Below the pieces are notes generated by a model that saw only the letters and a program-made list of their open reading frames with translations, ran no database searches and was not told the origin of the DNA. Shown here piece by piece: positions 14,690-22,240 of a stretch of 42,110 nt of DNA. The stretch is taken from positions 1-42,110 of the IMG/VR virus record IMGVR_UViG_3300037117_000312; one strand, written 5' to 3'. The translations under genes and the position numbers were made by a program. Each line of letters opens with the position of its first letter. The first letter of the stretch is position 1. This DNA comes from a virus.

Positions 14690-15891
14690 TGACGATGATC
14701 CGCAAACTTGTTCAAGCGACCATCAACACGCTTGGGCCCGACGAAGTCGAGATCACGATGTCGACGGCGGCCCTTGCTCGCGACGGTCATATTCTGATTC
14801 CGCAAGGCTGCGTGCTCGACAATTATCGCGCCAACCCGATTGTGCTGTGGCAGCACGATCCGGAACACCCCGTCGCCTCCGCCGAGAACATTCAGGTCGA
14901 GCCCGACAGCATCACCGCCCGTGTTCGCTTCGCGCCAGACGGCATCTCGCACAAGGCCGACGAGGTTCGCGGCCTGGTCAAGGCCGGCATTGTTCGCGCC
15001 GTGTCCGTTGGCTTCGATCCGATTGACGGCGTGCCATTGGACCCGAAGAAGCCTCGCGGCGGTCAGAGATTCACAAAGTGGGAGCTTCTCGAATGCTCAT
15101 TTTGCAGCGTGCCCGTCGATACGGGAGCGATCGTGACGGCGCGCGCGGAAAAGTTGTCCGATCCGAAGGAGAAATCAAAAGTGAGCGATGAAAAAAAAGG
15201 CGTGGAGGACGGCATCAGGCAGGCTCAAAAACGGGCCTTGGCGAGAGTTCCTTCGGTGCCGAGGTTTCGTGGCCTGTTTGAAGTAGCGCAGCTTGCCTGC
15301 CAGATGGAGCAACTTGGTTTCGCCAAGGACTGCGCCGACTGGGAGACCGCACTAGAGGGCGACAACAGCGAAGTGCCTGGGATGCTGGGCGAGGCGCTGA
15401 TGGCTCTCGGAGAAGCGCTCATTGCGATGACGCATGAAGAGGTCGAGGAGCTGATGGACGCGCACGAGCCCGAAGAGGATGCGGGTGAAGAGTCTCAGGC
15501 CGCGCTTGGCGAGGAGCAGAACGCCTATATTGTCGCGGCGCCGAATGCCCGCGCTCGCCAATGGCGCCGTGGCATTGCAATCGCGAAGATACGCTCCGGC
15601 AAGATGCTGTCGGAAGAAACTGTCCGGTGCCTGCGTTCCGCGCTCGGCGATCACGCCGAGGCGATGGATCACCAACGCGCTGCCATGCGTGCGCACAAAC
15701 GCGCCATTGGCACGGTGAACGATCTGATGGATCGCGCTGGCGTTCCTGCCGAGGAAACAGACGCCGAAAACAAGGACGGCGATTCCAAGGACATCCAGAA
15801 GTCCGATGGCGTCGCCGAGGATGAAGGCAGCCGCAGCGTCGATTACCGGCGCCGGCAGTCCGAAAAGCTGGCGCTCAGCGCCGTTCACTGA
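14689..15891 (+). CDS. HK97-type prohead protease with C-terminal extension
   Basis: This serine protease trims capsid and scaffold during head maturation. The herpesvirus-like fold has its catalytic His in WQHDPEHP (His56) and Ser in RAVSVGF (Ser106), then WELLECSFCSVPVDTGA. The catalytic part ends near residue 160. Residues 165-400 are Glu/Ala/Arg-rich and helical, far longer than the HK97 protease. They probably act as a built-in scaffold, a role taken elsewhere by the capsid delta domain. The start is the first of two ATGs (14689 or 14695) and overlaps the micro-ORF stop. The last 50 residues are acidic and repetitive (Glu, Asp, Lys). Confidence 0.93.
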   Translation: MTMIRKLVQATINTLGPDEVEITMSTAALARDGHILIPQGCVLDNYRANPIVLWQHDPEHPVASAENIQVEPDSITARVRFAPDGISHKADEVRGLVKAGIVRAVSVGFDPIDGVPLDPKKPRGGQRFTKWELLECSFCSVPVDTGAIVTARAEKLSDPKEKSKVSDEKKGVEDGIRQAQKRALARVPSVPRFRGLFEVAQLACQMEQLGFAKDCADWETALEGDNSEVPGMLGEALMALGEALIAMTHEEVEELMDAHEPEEDAGEESQAALGEEQNAYIVAAPNARARQWRRGIAIAKIRSGKMLSEETVRCLRSALGDHAEAMDHQRAAMRAHKRAIGTVNDLMDRAGVPAEETDAENKDGDSKDIQKSDGVAEDEGSRSVDYRRRQSEKLALSAVH

Positions 15892-15903
15892 ATTTCCCGA
15901 ACC

Positions 15904-15991
15904 CCGCCGTGAGGCGGCTAGCCCAAACGCCGCTTGGGCAACGGCACTAGCGCCGTCGTGAGACGCCGCATTCCCTCAGATGGAGCCCCCT
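15904..15991 (+). promoter_or_regulatory. Structured 5' leader of capsid gene (copy 1)
   Basis: Three hairpins lie in series. H1 is CCGCC-GTGA-GGCGG at 15904-15917. H2 is GCCCAA / TTGGGC at 15921-15939 with loop ACGCCGC. H3 is ACGGC / GCCGT at 15941-15956. A conserved GGAGCCCCC ribosome site then precedes the ATG. A second copy stands before the tail gene at 20591. H2 and its surroundings are identical over 29 bases between copies, and H1 and H3 differ only by changes that keep pairing. Probably an RNA element that sets stability or translation of abundant virion proteins. Confidence 0.75.
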
Positions 15992-17368
15992 ATGAGCACG
16001 GTCACTGACCTTGTGAAGAAGCGCGCGCTCGCCTTTGACGCATTCAAGGCGCTCGCCGACAAAGAAACTCTCAGCGAAAACGAGGCGAAAGATTACGACA
16101 CGAAGAAGCGTGCCGTGACCGATCTCGACGGACAGATCACGCGCGCCAAAGACGCAAGTGATTTGGCCGCCGCCACCGCACAGCCGGTTGCTGGCCAGGA
16201 GGTGCGCACCGTTCCCGCAGCGGTCGAGACCGACCGCTACGTCAAGGAGCGCAGCCTGGTCATCGGCGGCGTGATGAAAATGCTCGGACGCGGCCATGGC
16301 AGCGTGCGGCTCGCTCACGAGGAATCGGTTTCGATCTATGGCGAGAACCATCCGGTCACGCGTGCGCTGATTACTTCGGCTGGCGCTTCGGGTGGATTTA
16401 TCGTCCCGCCCGACTACATGAACGAGATCATCGAGCTCTTGCGCCCGATGGCCGTCGTTCGTGGCGCCGGTCCCCGCGTCATTCCTATGCCGCGCGGAAC
16501 AATGACGCTACCCGGTCAGGCCAGCGCCGCAACCGCGACTTACGGTTCGGAAGTGGCCCAGATCGCATCGTCCCAGCAGTCGCTCAACCAAATCGTCGCT
16601 AGCTACAAGAAGCTGACGGCCCTGGTGCCAGTCTCGAACGACATGATGCGCTATGCGGACCCCGCCGTTGACGCCTTCGTGCGCGACGACCTGGTCAAGG
16701 TCATTGCCCTGCGTGAAGACCTAGCGTTTCTGCTCGGCGACGGGACCCTGTCGACGCCTCGTGGTTATACTTCATTCGCAAACGGCTATGCGACGGCAAA
16801 CGCCGGCACCGCGGGCATTTGGTCTTCGACCGCCAACTCGACTGCAGCGTCGGGCGGCAACTTCATCACCAGCAACGAGACCTATACTCTCGCGACGGTA
16901 GCGACGGAGCTTGGCGGTCAGGTCAATAAGCTGGACACCGCAAACGTTCCCGACATCAAACGGGTGTGGTTCATGCACCCGCGTTCCTACAACTACCTCT
17001 ACAACGTGCAGAACTCGCTCGGCGTCTATGTGTATCGCGATGAGCTCTCGACCGGAAAACTCATCGGCTATCCGGTGAAGCGCACGACACAGATCCCGAT
17101 CAACATCCACGACGCCAGCAGCACGCACACCGATTGCTCGTTCGTGTTTCTCGCCGAAATGGAAGAGACCATGATCCTTGATTCCATGTCGCTCGAGCTC
17201 GCCGTCAGCCGCGAGGGCACCTATGTCGACGGCTCCGGCAATACGATCAGCGCGTTCCAAAACGACCAGACCCTGATCCGCGCCATCGCCGAGCATGACT
17301 TCCAGATGCGTCACGACGCGTCTGTCGCGGTCAACCAGTTCGTGCGCTGGGCTCCGGCCATCAGCTAA
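15992..17368 (+). CDS. Major capsid protein, HK97 fold
   Basis: This 458-aa protein is the head shell subunit. The N-terminal 115 residues are coiled and Ala/Lys/Glu-rich (delta or scaffold part) and are probably removed by the protease. Then come SGGFIVPPDYMNEIIELLRP, MPRGTMTLPGQASAATATYGSE, ASYKKLTALVPVSNDMMRYADP and LAFLLGDGTLSTPRGYTSFAN, all typical of HK97-like capsids. An in-frame ATG at 15980 exists, but GGAGCCCCC (15982-15990) directly precedes the ATG at 15992, matching the arrangement at the tail gene, so I choose 15992. The gene has its own structured leader and so is likely translated at a different level from the protease. Confidence 0.96.
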   Translation: MSTVTDLVKKRALAFDAFKALADKETLSENEAKDYDTKKRAVTDLDGQITRAKDASDLAAATAQPVAGQEVRTVPAAVETDRYVKERSLVIGGVMKMLGRGHGSVRLAHEESVSIYGENHPVTRALITSAGASGGFIVPPDYMNEIIELLRPMAVVRGAGPRVIPMPRGTMTLPGQASAATATYGSEVAQIASSQQSLNQIVASYKKLTALVPVSNDMMRYADPAVDAFVRDDLVKVIALREDLAFLLGDGTLSTPRGYTSFANGYATANAGTAGIWSSTANSTAASGGNFITSNETYTLATVATELGGQVNKLDTANVPDIKRVWFMHPRSYNYLYNVQNSLGVYVYRDELSTGKLIGYPVKRTTQIPINIHDASSTHTDCSFVFLAEMEETMILDSMSLELAVSREGTYVDGSGNTISAFQNDQTLIRAIAEHDFQMRHDASVAVNQFVRWAPAIS

Positions 17369-17431
17369 CCGGCTGAACACGGGTCGGCTTCACTTGGCCC
17401 GCGCCTCTCAATCTCATTAGGAGAATTCCCC

Positions 17432-17905
17432 ATGTCCGACATCGTAGACGTCCACAATATCGGTTCAAAAATCCGCGCCGCCATCGGTTCTGCTTTCACA
17501 TCCGTTACCGCGGGAGGCGCCGGCAACGCCGTTCCCGTGGTCGGCGCGACCATCGACCGGCTCGATCCAAACACCGGATCACTCGGCGCCAGCGCGCAGC
17601 TCGACATCTTCTGGTCGGCCACGCTGACGGCGACCAAAACGCTCTCCCTCACCGGCCTCAAAGTGGAGCAGTCCGCGGACGGCACCAATTGGGCAGCGAC
17701 GTCCTATCTCACTTTCCCCGATCCCGGCGTCGTCGACAGCGGCACTGGCTCTGGAAGCGGCGTCTACTCGGTGTCTGCCGATCTCAACGCTGCCATGCGC
17801 TATGTGCGTTTCGACTGGACGCCAACCCTCTCGAACACGGCAACCGACACTGCAACGCTGCTCGGAGCCGCCGTTTTGGCTGGCTACGACCGCCTCGCGG
17901 CCTAA
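17432..17905 (+). CDS. Predicted virion protein (head decoration or stabiliser)
   Basis: This 157-aa protein is rich in Thr, Ser, Ala and Gly. The sequence suggests a beta sandwich (ASAQLDIFWSATLTATKTLSL, GLKVEQSADGTNW, AAMRYVRFDWTPTLS). It is not a recognised family. It follows the capsid gene with a clear AGGAGAATTCCCC ribosome site, where decoration proteins are usually encoded. It is related in style to the 136-aa protein at 18116 (SADGTNW versus SIDNGVTWFDI, both followed by a strand), so these may be paralogous virion surface proteins. Role inferred from position and composition. Confidence 0.78.
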   Translation: MSDIVDVHNIGSKIRAAIGSAFTSVTAGGAGNAVPVVGATIDRLDPNTGSLGASAQLDIFWSATLTATKTLSLTGLKVEQSADGTNWAATSYLTFPDPGVVDSGTGSGSGVYSVSADLNAAMRYVRFDWTPTLSNTATDTATLLGAAVLAGYDRLAA

Positions 17906-17918
17906 TGCGAGAGGTCTC

Positions 17919-18119
17919 ATGAAAATCGTCACGCTCACCAGAGACATGCGCCCCTGGCGGGCGGGCGATCGCCCTGTCGTTCCCGATCTGATTGCCGAAG
18001 CGCTGATCACCGCCGGTGACGCAAAGGACCCGCAGTCGTTTCCGCCGGAAGAAGTCGCCGGGCCGGAAATCCGACCCCCGAAGGGTCGTTATCTGACCCG
18101 AAAGGCTGGCGCTCGATGA
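17919..18119 (+). CDS. Small hypothetical head-region protein
   Basis: This 66-aa protein starts MKIVTLTRDMRPWRAGDRPVVP and ends with a basic tail. The first half is a probable beta strand followed by a short helix (LIAEALITAGDA). The pattern matches small head-region proteins of many phages with unknown function. The ATG follows GAGAGGTCTC, a fair ribosome site, and the stop overlaps the start of the next gene (ATGA). A role as a minor head or connector accessory is inferred from position only. Confidence 0.7.
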   Translation: MKIVTLTRDMRPWRAGDRPVVPDLIAEALITAGDAKDPQSFPPEEVAGPEIRPPKGRYLTRKAGAR

Positions 18120-18526
18120 ACCTTCTGACGCTGGGCGGCATCACCACGGCGCTGGCAGCTACGCCTGGGCCATCGGTTCTCTTTAACGGCACGCCGCGCG
18201 AGATCGCGATTCAGGCGAACTTCACCTATGGCAGCGGCGGTACATCCGTTGATGCCTACGTCCAGTCGAGTATCGACAATGGCGTGACGTGGTTCGACAT
18301 CGCAAATTTTCACTTCACAACCAGCAGCGCCATCCGGCAATTCAACTTGTGCTCGTCGACGCCGCAGACCACACAAAAAACGCCGACCAGCGGCTCGCTC
18401 GCCGCGAACACTTGTATCGACGGCATCATGGGCCAGACCTTCCGCACGCTGTACGTCACGACCGGAACCTATGGCGGAACGACGACTCTCAGCATCGACA
18501 TAACAACCGACACCACGCAGACCTGA
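18116..18526 (+). CDS. Predicted beta-rich virion protein
   Basis: This 136-aa protein is Thr/Ser/Gly-rich with alternating hydrophobics (AIQANFTYGSGGTSVDAYVQSS, GVTWFDIANFHF, TTTLSIDITTDT), indicating a beta sandwich. It has an N-terminal hydrophobic stretch, but a secretion signal is unlikely in a virion operon. It overlaps the previous gene at ATGA. The motif around VDAYVQSSIDNGVTWFDIA is seen in phage structural proteins that recognise or decorate the capsid. Function is inferred from context. Confidence 0.75.
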   Translation: MNLLTLGGITTALAATPGPSVLFNGTPREIAIQANFTYGSGGTSVDAYVQSSIDNGVTWFDIANFHFTTSSAIRQFNLCSSTPQTTQKTPTSGSLAANTCIDGIMGQTFRTLYVTTGTYGGTTTLSIDITTDTTQT

Positions 18527-18550
18527 TACCTGGATCGGTGAGGCAACATC

Positions 18551-19465
18551 ATGGGCGTTGCGATCCTAAAGACCGTTCGTGCGCCCGCTGCTGATTACGA
18601 TTTGACCGATCTGGCGACGGTCAAGGATGAGCTGAACATTCCCTCCACGGACACGTCGAACGACACCTGGCTTGCCCGCGCGATCAGTCAGGTTTCGGCG
18701 ATCGTTTCACGCTACTGCAACCGCGTGTTCCTGCCAGAACTATTGCTCGAAACCCAGTACATCGAACAAGACGCTTATCCCAATCAGACTCCTGGTGGTA
18801 TCGCGCCGCTACAGCTCAGCCGCTGGCCCATCCTCAGTCTGGTATCCGTAGCGCAAGTCACGGCGATCAATTCAAGACAGGCGCTCGTTCAGGGCACTGA
18901 TTTCGCGGTCGACTTCGATAAGGGCCAGCTGATCAGACTTAACCCTTTCACCGGCGTCGCGATGGTTTGGGCAGCGCTTCCCACCATCATCGAATACAGC
19001 GCCGGCTATGGAGCGGTCGCAGCGGAAAATCAAACGGTGCCGGCCACGCCGGGCCCTTACACGGTAACAGTCAACAATGCGGCCACATTCTCTTTCGACG
19101 GCGGCGTTACTTACGCGAATGGAACTGAGTTCACGGCGGTCACTGGCACGCCGGCGACTGCTGGCGAATACAGCGTCGCTATGGCCACCGGCATCTACAG
19201 CTTCAACGCGGCCGATCAGGGCGCGTCAATCGTCATCGACTACGGCTATTCGGATATCCCCGACGACTTGATCGATGCGGTGCTGCGCGTCGTCACGCAG
19301 CGCTTCAAGCAGAAGGATCGCGATCCCATGCTCATGTCGATCAATCAGCCCGGCGTCGGCGAAAAGCGCTGGTGGGTCGGCACAACCGCCGGGCAGAACG
19401 GCGCCCTGCCGCCTGAGATCACCGGCCTCTTGGATGGTGTCTACCGCGTGCCCGTGATCGGGTGA
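18551..19465 (+). CDS. Head-tail connector (gp6-like) with inserted beta module
   Basis: The N terminus (DLATVKDELNIP, WLARAISQVSAIVSRYCNRVFLPE) and C terminus (IPDDLIDAVLRVVTQRFKQKDRDP) are those of HK97 gp6-like connectors, which form the ring joining portal to tail. Typical members are about 100-200 aa; this one is 304 aa. The extra material, roughly residues 155-235, contains AGEYSVAMATGIYSFNAADQ followed by GASIVIDYGY. A related stretch lies in the tail tube protein (20683). The module probably adds a surface-exposed beta domain to the neck. The ATG at 18551 has GGTGAGGC upstream. Confidence 0.88.
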   Translation: MGVAILKTVRAPAADYDLTDLATVKDELNIPSTDTSNDTWLARAISQVSAIVSRYCNRVFLPELLLETQYIEQDAYPNQTPGGIAPLQLSRWPILSLVSVAQVTAINSRQALVQGTDFAVDFDKGQLIRLNPFTGVAMVWAALPTIIEYSAGYGAVAAENQTVPATPGPYTVTVNNAATFSFDGGVTYANGTEFTAVTGTPATAGEYSVAMATGIYSFNAADQGASIVIDYGYSDIPDDLIDAVLRVVTQRFKQKDRDPMLMSINQPGVGEKRWWVGTTAGQNGALPPEITGLLDGVYRVPVIG

Positions 19466-19965
19466 TGGCAGACAACATCAATATCGTCATCAATAACGAG
19501 CGACGGCTCGGGCTCAAATTCGATAAATTCCCCGAGGAATTTCGGGTGAAGCTGCTTTCGGCAATAGAGGATCTGACGCAAAAGCTGCTCGCGCGGGTGC
19601 TGGCGGCAGCGCCGAAAGGCCAAACCGGTCGGCTCGAGCGCTCGATCCACGCGCAGATTTTCAACGATAAAACGAAAGTCACCGGGCGCGTGGTCGTCGG
19701 CGCTGATTTGGCGAAGGCTGGCGCGCTGGAATATGGCGGCACCGGCGAACCGTTCAAAGTTAAAGCGCATTCGGCCCGGCTTGATCATGTGTTCCGCAAC
19801 AAGCTGGCGAGCCCGCTTGATGTGATGGTGGCGGCCCATAGCCGACAGTTGAACATGGTGGCTCGCCGCTTCCTACGCGATCCGGCAGCAGCGATTGAAC
19901 CGGAGGTCGTCTCGGAACTACGCGAAGCGGTCAACCAGACGGTCGAGGAATCGAACAGTGAATAA
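19465..19965 (+). CDS. HK97 gp10-family head-tail joining protein
   Basis: This 166-aa protein matches the HK97-gp10/head-closure family: an N-terminal helix (FRVKLLSAIEDLTQKLLARVLAAAPKGQTGRLERSI), the central strand pattern TGRVVVGADLAKAGALEYGG, and a basic helical C terminus. Such proteins help complete or attach the tail. A GTG at 19462 and an ATG at 19465 are both in frame; the ATG overlaps the connector stop (TGATG) and is used. The 3' end overlaps the next gene by eight bases. Confidence 0.88.
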   Translation: MADNINIVINNERRLGLKFDKFPEEFRVKLLSAIEDLTQKLLARVLAAAPKGQTGRLERSIHAQIFNDKTKVTGRVVVGADLAKAGALEYGGTGEPFKVKAHSARLDHVFRNKLASPLDVMVAAHSRQLNMVARRFLRDPAAAIEPEVVSELREAVNQTVEESNSE

Positions 19966-20587
19966 CGCCCACGAAGCAATTCTGTCGGCGCTCTTCACGC
20001 TGTTGCAAGACTCGGTGGTCGTTAACTTCACCGGGAACGGTGCCAGCACCTCGCCGACGGTCTCGACCCTCAGTTCGACGATCGGCTTCTTCACTGGCTT
20101 GCCTGTGTTCGGCCCCGGCGTCCCTCGCGGCGCGGTGATCAGCTCGTTCGACCCACTCGCGGCAACGGTCACGTTGGATCAAAACTTGACCGCCAACAGC
20201 ACGAGCGGCGCGTTCGCGACAGGCTTCCTGACGGCAAGTCGTCGTTTGGAGCTTTGGACCGAGGTCTCTGCGCAGCCCGCCTTGTTCTTACGCCACACTG
20301 GTGACACGGACGATTACCAGAACACGGTCTTGCAAAAGACGACGCTCGAAGCCGAAATCTGGATTTATTCCAAGTCGGGACAGAATCCCAACGGCGTGCC
20401 GGATACAGCGCTGAACAACCTGATCACGGCAGTTCGCTCGGCGCTGGCGCCCGATCGGCGTGGCTATCCTCAAACGCTTGGCGGGCTCGTTCAATGGGCG
20501 CGCATCGAAGGTCGCAGCGAATACGACCCCGGCGATCTCGACGATCAGGCAAAGGCACTGATCCCCGTCAAGATTCTCTGTCCCTGA
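19958..20587 (+). CDS. Tail terminator/completion protein with inserted module
   Basis: The 209-aa protein starts VNNAHEAILSALFTLLQDS, and after residue 75 continues FLTASRRLELWTEV, PALFLRHTGDTDDYQN, TLEAEIWIYSKSG, then a C terminus AKALIPVKI. This is the pattern of gp17-like tail completion proteins. Residues about 20-72 are an insertion with GLPVFGPGVPRGAVISSFDP and VTLDQNLTANSTSG, resembling a small beta repeat known in other phage tail proteins. The GTG at 19958 has GAGGA eight bases upstream and overlaps the previous stop; a longer frame from 19895 lacks such a site. It should cap the tail tube at the head end. Confidence 0.8.
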   Translation: MNNAHEAILSALFTLLQDSVVVNFTGNGASTSPTVSTLSSTIGFFTGLPVFGPGVPRGAVISSFDPLAATVTLDQNLTANSTSGAFATGFLTASRRLELWTEVSAQPALFLRHTGDTDDYQNTVLQKTTLEAEIWIYSKSGQNPNGVPDTALNNLITAVRSALAPDRRGYPQTLGGLVQWARIEGRSEYDPGDLDDQAKALIPVKILCP

Positions 20588-20590
20588 ACG

Positions 20591-20682
20591 CCGCTACCTA
20601 AAAAGCGGAGAGCCCAAACGCCGCTTGGGCAACGGCACTCGCGCTGTCGAGAGACACCGCATACCTACAGACGGAGCCCCCA
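20591..20682 (+). promoter_or_regulatory. Structured 5' leader of tail tube gene (copy 2)
   Basis: This is the second copy of the leader found before the capsid gene. H1 is CCGCT / AGCGG (20591-20595 and 20604-20608): the innermost pair is T-A where copy 1 has C-G. H2 GCCCAA / TTGGGC at 20612-20630 is identical, loop included. H3 ACGGC / GCTGT near 20632-20647 replaces a G-C pair by G-T, which still pairs in RNA. GGAGCCCCC precedes the ATG. Spacing between H1 and H2 (three bases) is the same in both copies. Confidence 0.75.
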
Positions 20683-21459
20683 ATGACTACGAATACCGTT
20701 CCGCAGGGGCTTTTTGGCCCCGGCATTCTTTATTTGACGCGCACCGACATTGCGAACGCGACGCCGACGAATGTCGGCTACGTCAACGAATTCTCGACGG
20801 ATTTCACATTCTCGACGAAGGAGCTCTACGGACAGAACCAGTTCCCGCTGCTCGTCGCGCGCGGCACGGCCAAGTGCACCGGCAAGATCAAGGCGGCAAC
20901 TCTGTCCGGGCAGGCGCTCAACTCGCTTCTAATTGGTGGCACATGGACGGCGGGAACGCAGTACGAGATGGCTTCGACGGCTGCGACGCCGATCCCGACG
21001 ACGCCATACGAGATCACGCCGACCGTGCCGTCGAGCGGCACTTGGAACAGCGATCTTGGTGTGGTCAATGCGGCAACCTACGAGCCGCTGACGCAAGTCC
21101 CAAGCGCTCCCACGGCCGGGCAGTATTCGGTCTCGGCGGGCGTTTACACTTTCTCGTCCGCCGATCACGGCTCTGCCATCAGCGTGATCATCACCTACAG
21201 CTATACATTCGCCTCTGGTGCCACCGGGCAGAGCATGACGATCACCAACCAGCCGATCGGTACCACGCCCACCTTCCAGCTTGACTACAAGACGTCGCTT
21301 TATGGTTCGACCTATTACATCCGGCTTTTCCAAGCCGTCGCAAACAAATGGACTATGGGCCACAAGCTCGAAGATTTCGCGATGCCGGAATACGACTTCA
21401 GCTTTTTCGCCAATGCAGCGCAGCAGATCGGCATCATCAGCCTCGCAACGCTGGCGTAA
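20683..21459 (+). CDS. Major tail (tube) protein with beta module
   Basis: This 258-aa protein occupies the major tail tube position after the terminator and before the tail chaperones. N-terminal GPGILYLTRTD and VGYVNEFSTDFTFSTKELYGQ and C-terminal KLEDFAMPEYDFSFFANA are typical of rhizobial siphovirus tube proteins. Between them lies PTAGQYSVSAGVYTFSSAD followed by HGSAISVIITYSY, a module shared with the connector at 18551, perhaps exposed on the tail surface. It has a structured leader like that of the capsid gene and the same GGAGCCCCC ribosome site, consistent with both proteins being needed in very high copy number. Confidence 0.86.
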   Translation: MTTNTVPQGLFGPGILYLTRTDIANATPTNVGYVNEFSTDFTFSTKELYGQNQFPLLVARGTAKCTGKIKAATLSGQALNSLLIGGTWTAGTQYEMASTAATPIPTTPYEITPTVPSSGTWNSDLGVVNAATYEPLTQVPSAPTAGQYSVSAGVYTFSSADHGSAISVIITYSYTFASGATGQSMTITNQPIGTTPTFQLDYKTSLYGSTYYIRLFQAVANKWTMGHKLEDFAMPEYDFSFFANAAQQIGIISLATLA

Positions 21460-21485
21460 CTCACCTCTGACACCAAAGGAACTCC

Positions 21486-21821
21486 ATGGCCGATTCCCGA
21501 GAAGTCGTCCTTGCAGGCAACGCCTACAAGATCACCGTCCCGCTCACCTTGGGACAGCTCATTGACGCCAATGTCGGTCTGGCGCTGCCCCGGCATGACG
21601 ATGCGCAAGAGGAAGCACGACGATCCTACCAGCGCACGCTGGAAGTCGTTTCGGCTGCCCTAAAGGTGGAGCATCCCGAGCTGACCGTTGAAGCGCTGCG
21701 CGATTTGCGCGGCGCAACTCTGCGCGAGTTCAATGTCGCGGCTCTACTCATTTTCGAGGAGTCGGGACTGATCTCCCGCAAGGATGGCGGCGTGGGGGAA
21801 GCGACAGCGGAGGCGGCATAG
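21486..21821 (+). CDS. Tail assembly chaperone, upstream frame (G-like)
   Basis: This 111-aa protein (start MADSREVVLAGNAYKITVPLTLGQLIDANVGL) matches the beta-then-helical pattern of tail assembly chaperones that coat the tape measure protein before tube assembly. It lies in the canonical place between tail tube and tape measure. A clear AAAGGAACTCC ribosome site precedes the ATG. The frame ends at 21821, near a G-rich slippery candidate (21794-21800). A -1 shift there would read into the downstream frame to 22186, giving a longer G-T type product of about 233 residues, as in many siphoviruses. Confidence 0.86.
   Translation: MADSREVVLAGNAYKITVPLTLGQLIDANVGLALPRHDDAQEEARRSYQRTLEVVSAALKVEHPELTVEALRDLRGATLREFNVAALLIFEESGLISRKDGGVGEATAEAA
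21794..21800 (+). other. Candidate -1 frameshift site in tail chaperone
   Basis: The upstream frame reads GTG GGG GAA GCG here. The heptamer G-GGG-GAA allows the P-site glycine tRNA to re-pair on GGG. The -1 frame is open from 21692, so 21692-21821 is the only window in which a shift can link the two frames. The heptamer is not the canonical GGGAAAG, so the exact site is tentative, but the linked-frame layout is well supported. Confidence 0.55.
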
Positions 21822-21832
21822 ATTGGCCCTGG

Positions 21833-22186
21833 TTGCTCGGCAGGCTCGCTACGGGCCTGAAGAAGCTGCCGTCAGAGGTTCGATCCATGACGTTTCCGCA
21901 GGTCTATCAGCTTTTCGACTATTGGCGATCGTTTCCGCCGGAGCACGAAATCCTCGCCATGCTGGCCAGCGTCTATACGACCTGGAAGCCGAACGCGGAA
22001 AAGTTGGCGCCCGAACAAGCGCACCGCCGCTCGCTCGAAGAGCGCTGGAAGTCCGGCGCGATGAGCGTCAAGCAGATGTTCGAGTCGCTAGGCGGCGTCA
22101 TCTCTTTCGACAATCGCGGTGGCAGCCACCAGCTGACCGGCGCTGATCTGCCCGGCATCGGGCCCTTTCCCGGCGCTCTGCATTAG
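21833..22186 (+). CDS. Tail assembly chaperone, downstream frame (T-like)
   Basis: The region 21692-22186 is open in the -1 frame relative to the first chaperone. The only near-start is a TTG at 21833 without a good ribosome site. Sequence before the TTG (WPWLLGRLATGLKK begins upstream at the codons for Asp-Trp-Pro-Trp, 21821-21832) looks like real protein, which supports entry by frameshift. The rest (MTFPQVYQLFDYWRSFPP and helical segments to the end) resembles the T extension that contacts the tape measure. The coordinates given start at the TTG for convenience; the true product is probably a fusion with 21486. Confidence 0.72.
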   Translation: MLGRLATGLKKLPSEVRSMTFPQVYQLFDYWRSFPPEHEILAMLASVYTTWKPNAEKLAPEQAHRRSLEERWKSGAMSVKQMFESLGGVISFDNRGGSHQLTGADLPGIGPFPGALH

Positions 22187-22240
22187 CGCAGGTCGCAGCT
22201 CACGTCGGCACATCATTTTTGCGAGATAGGGTGAGTTGTC

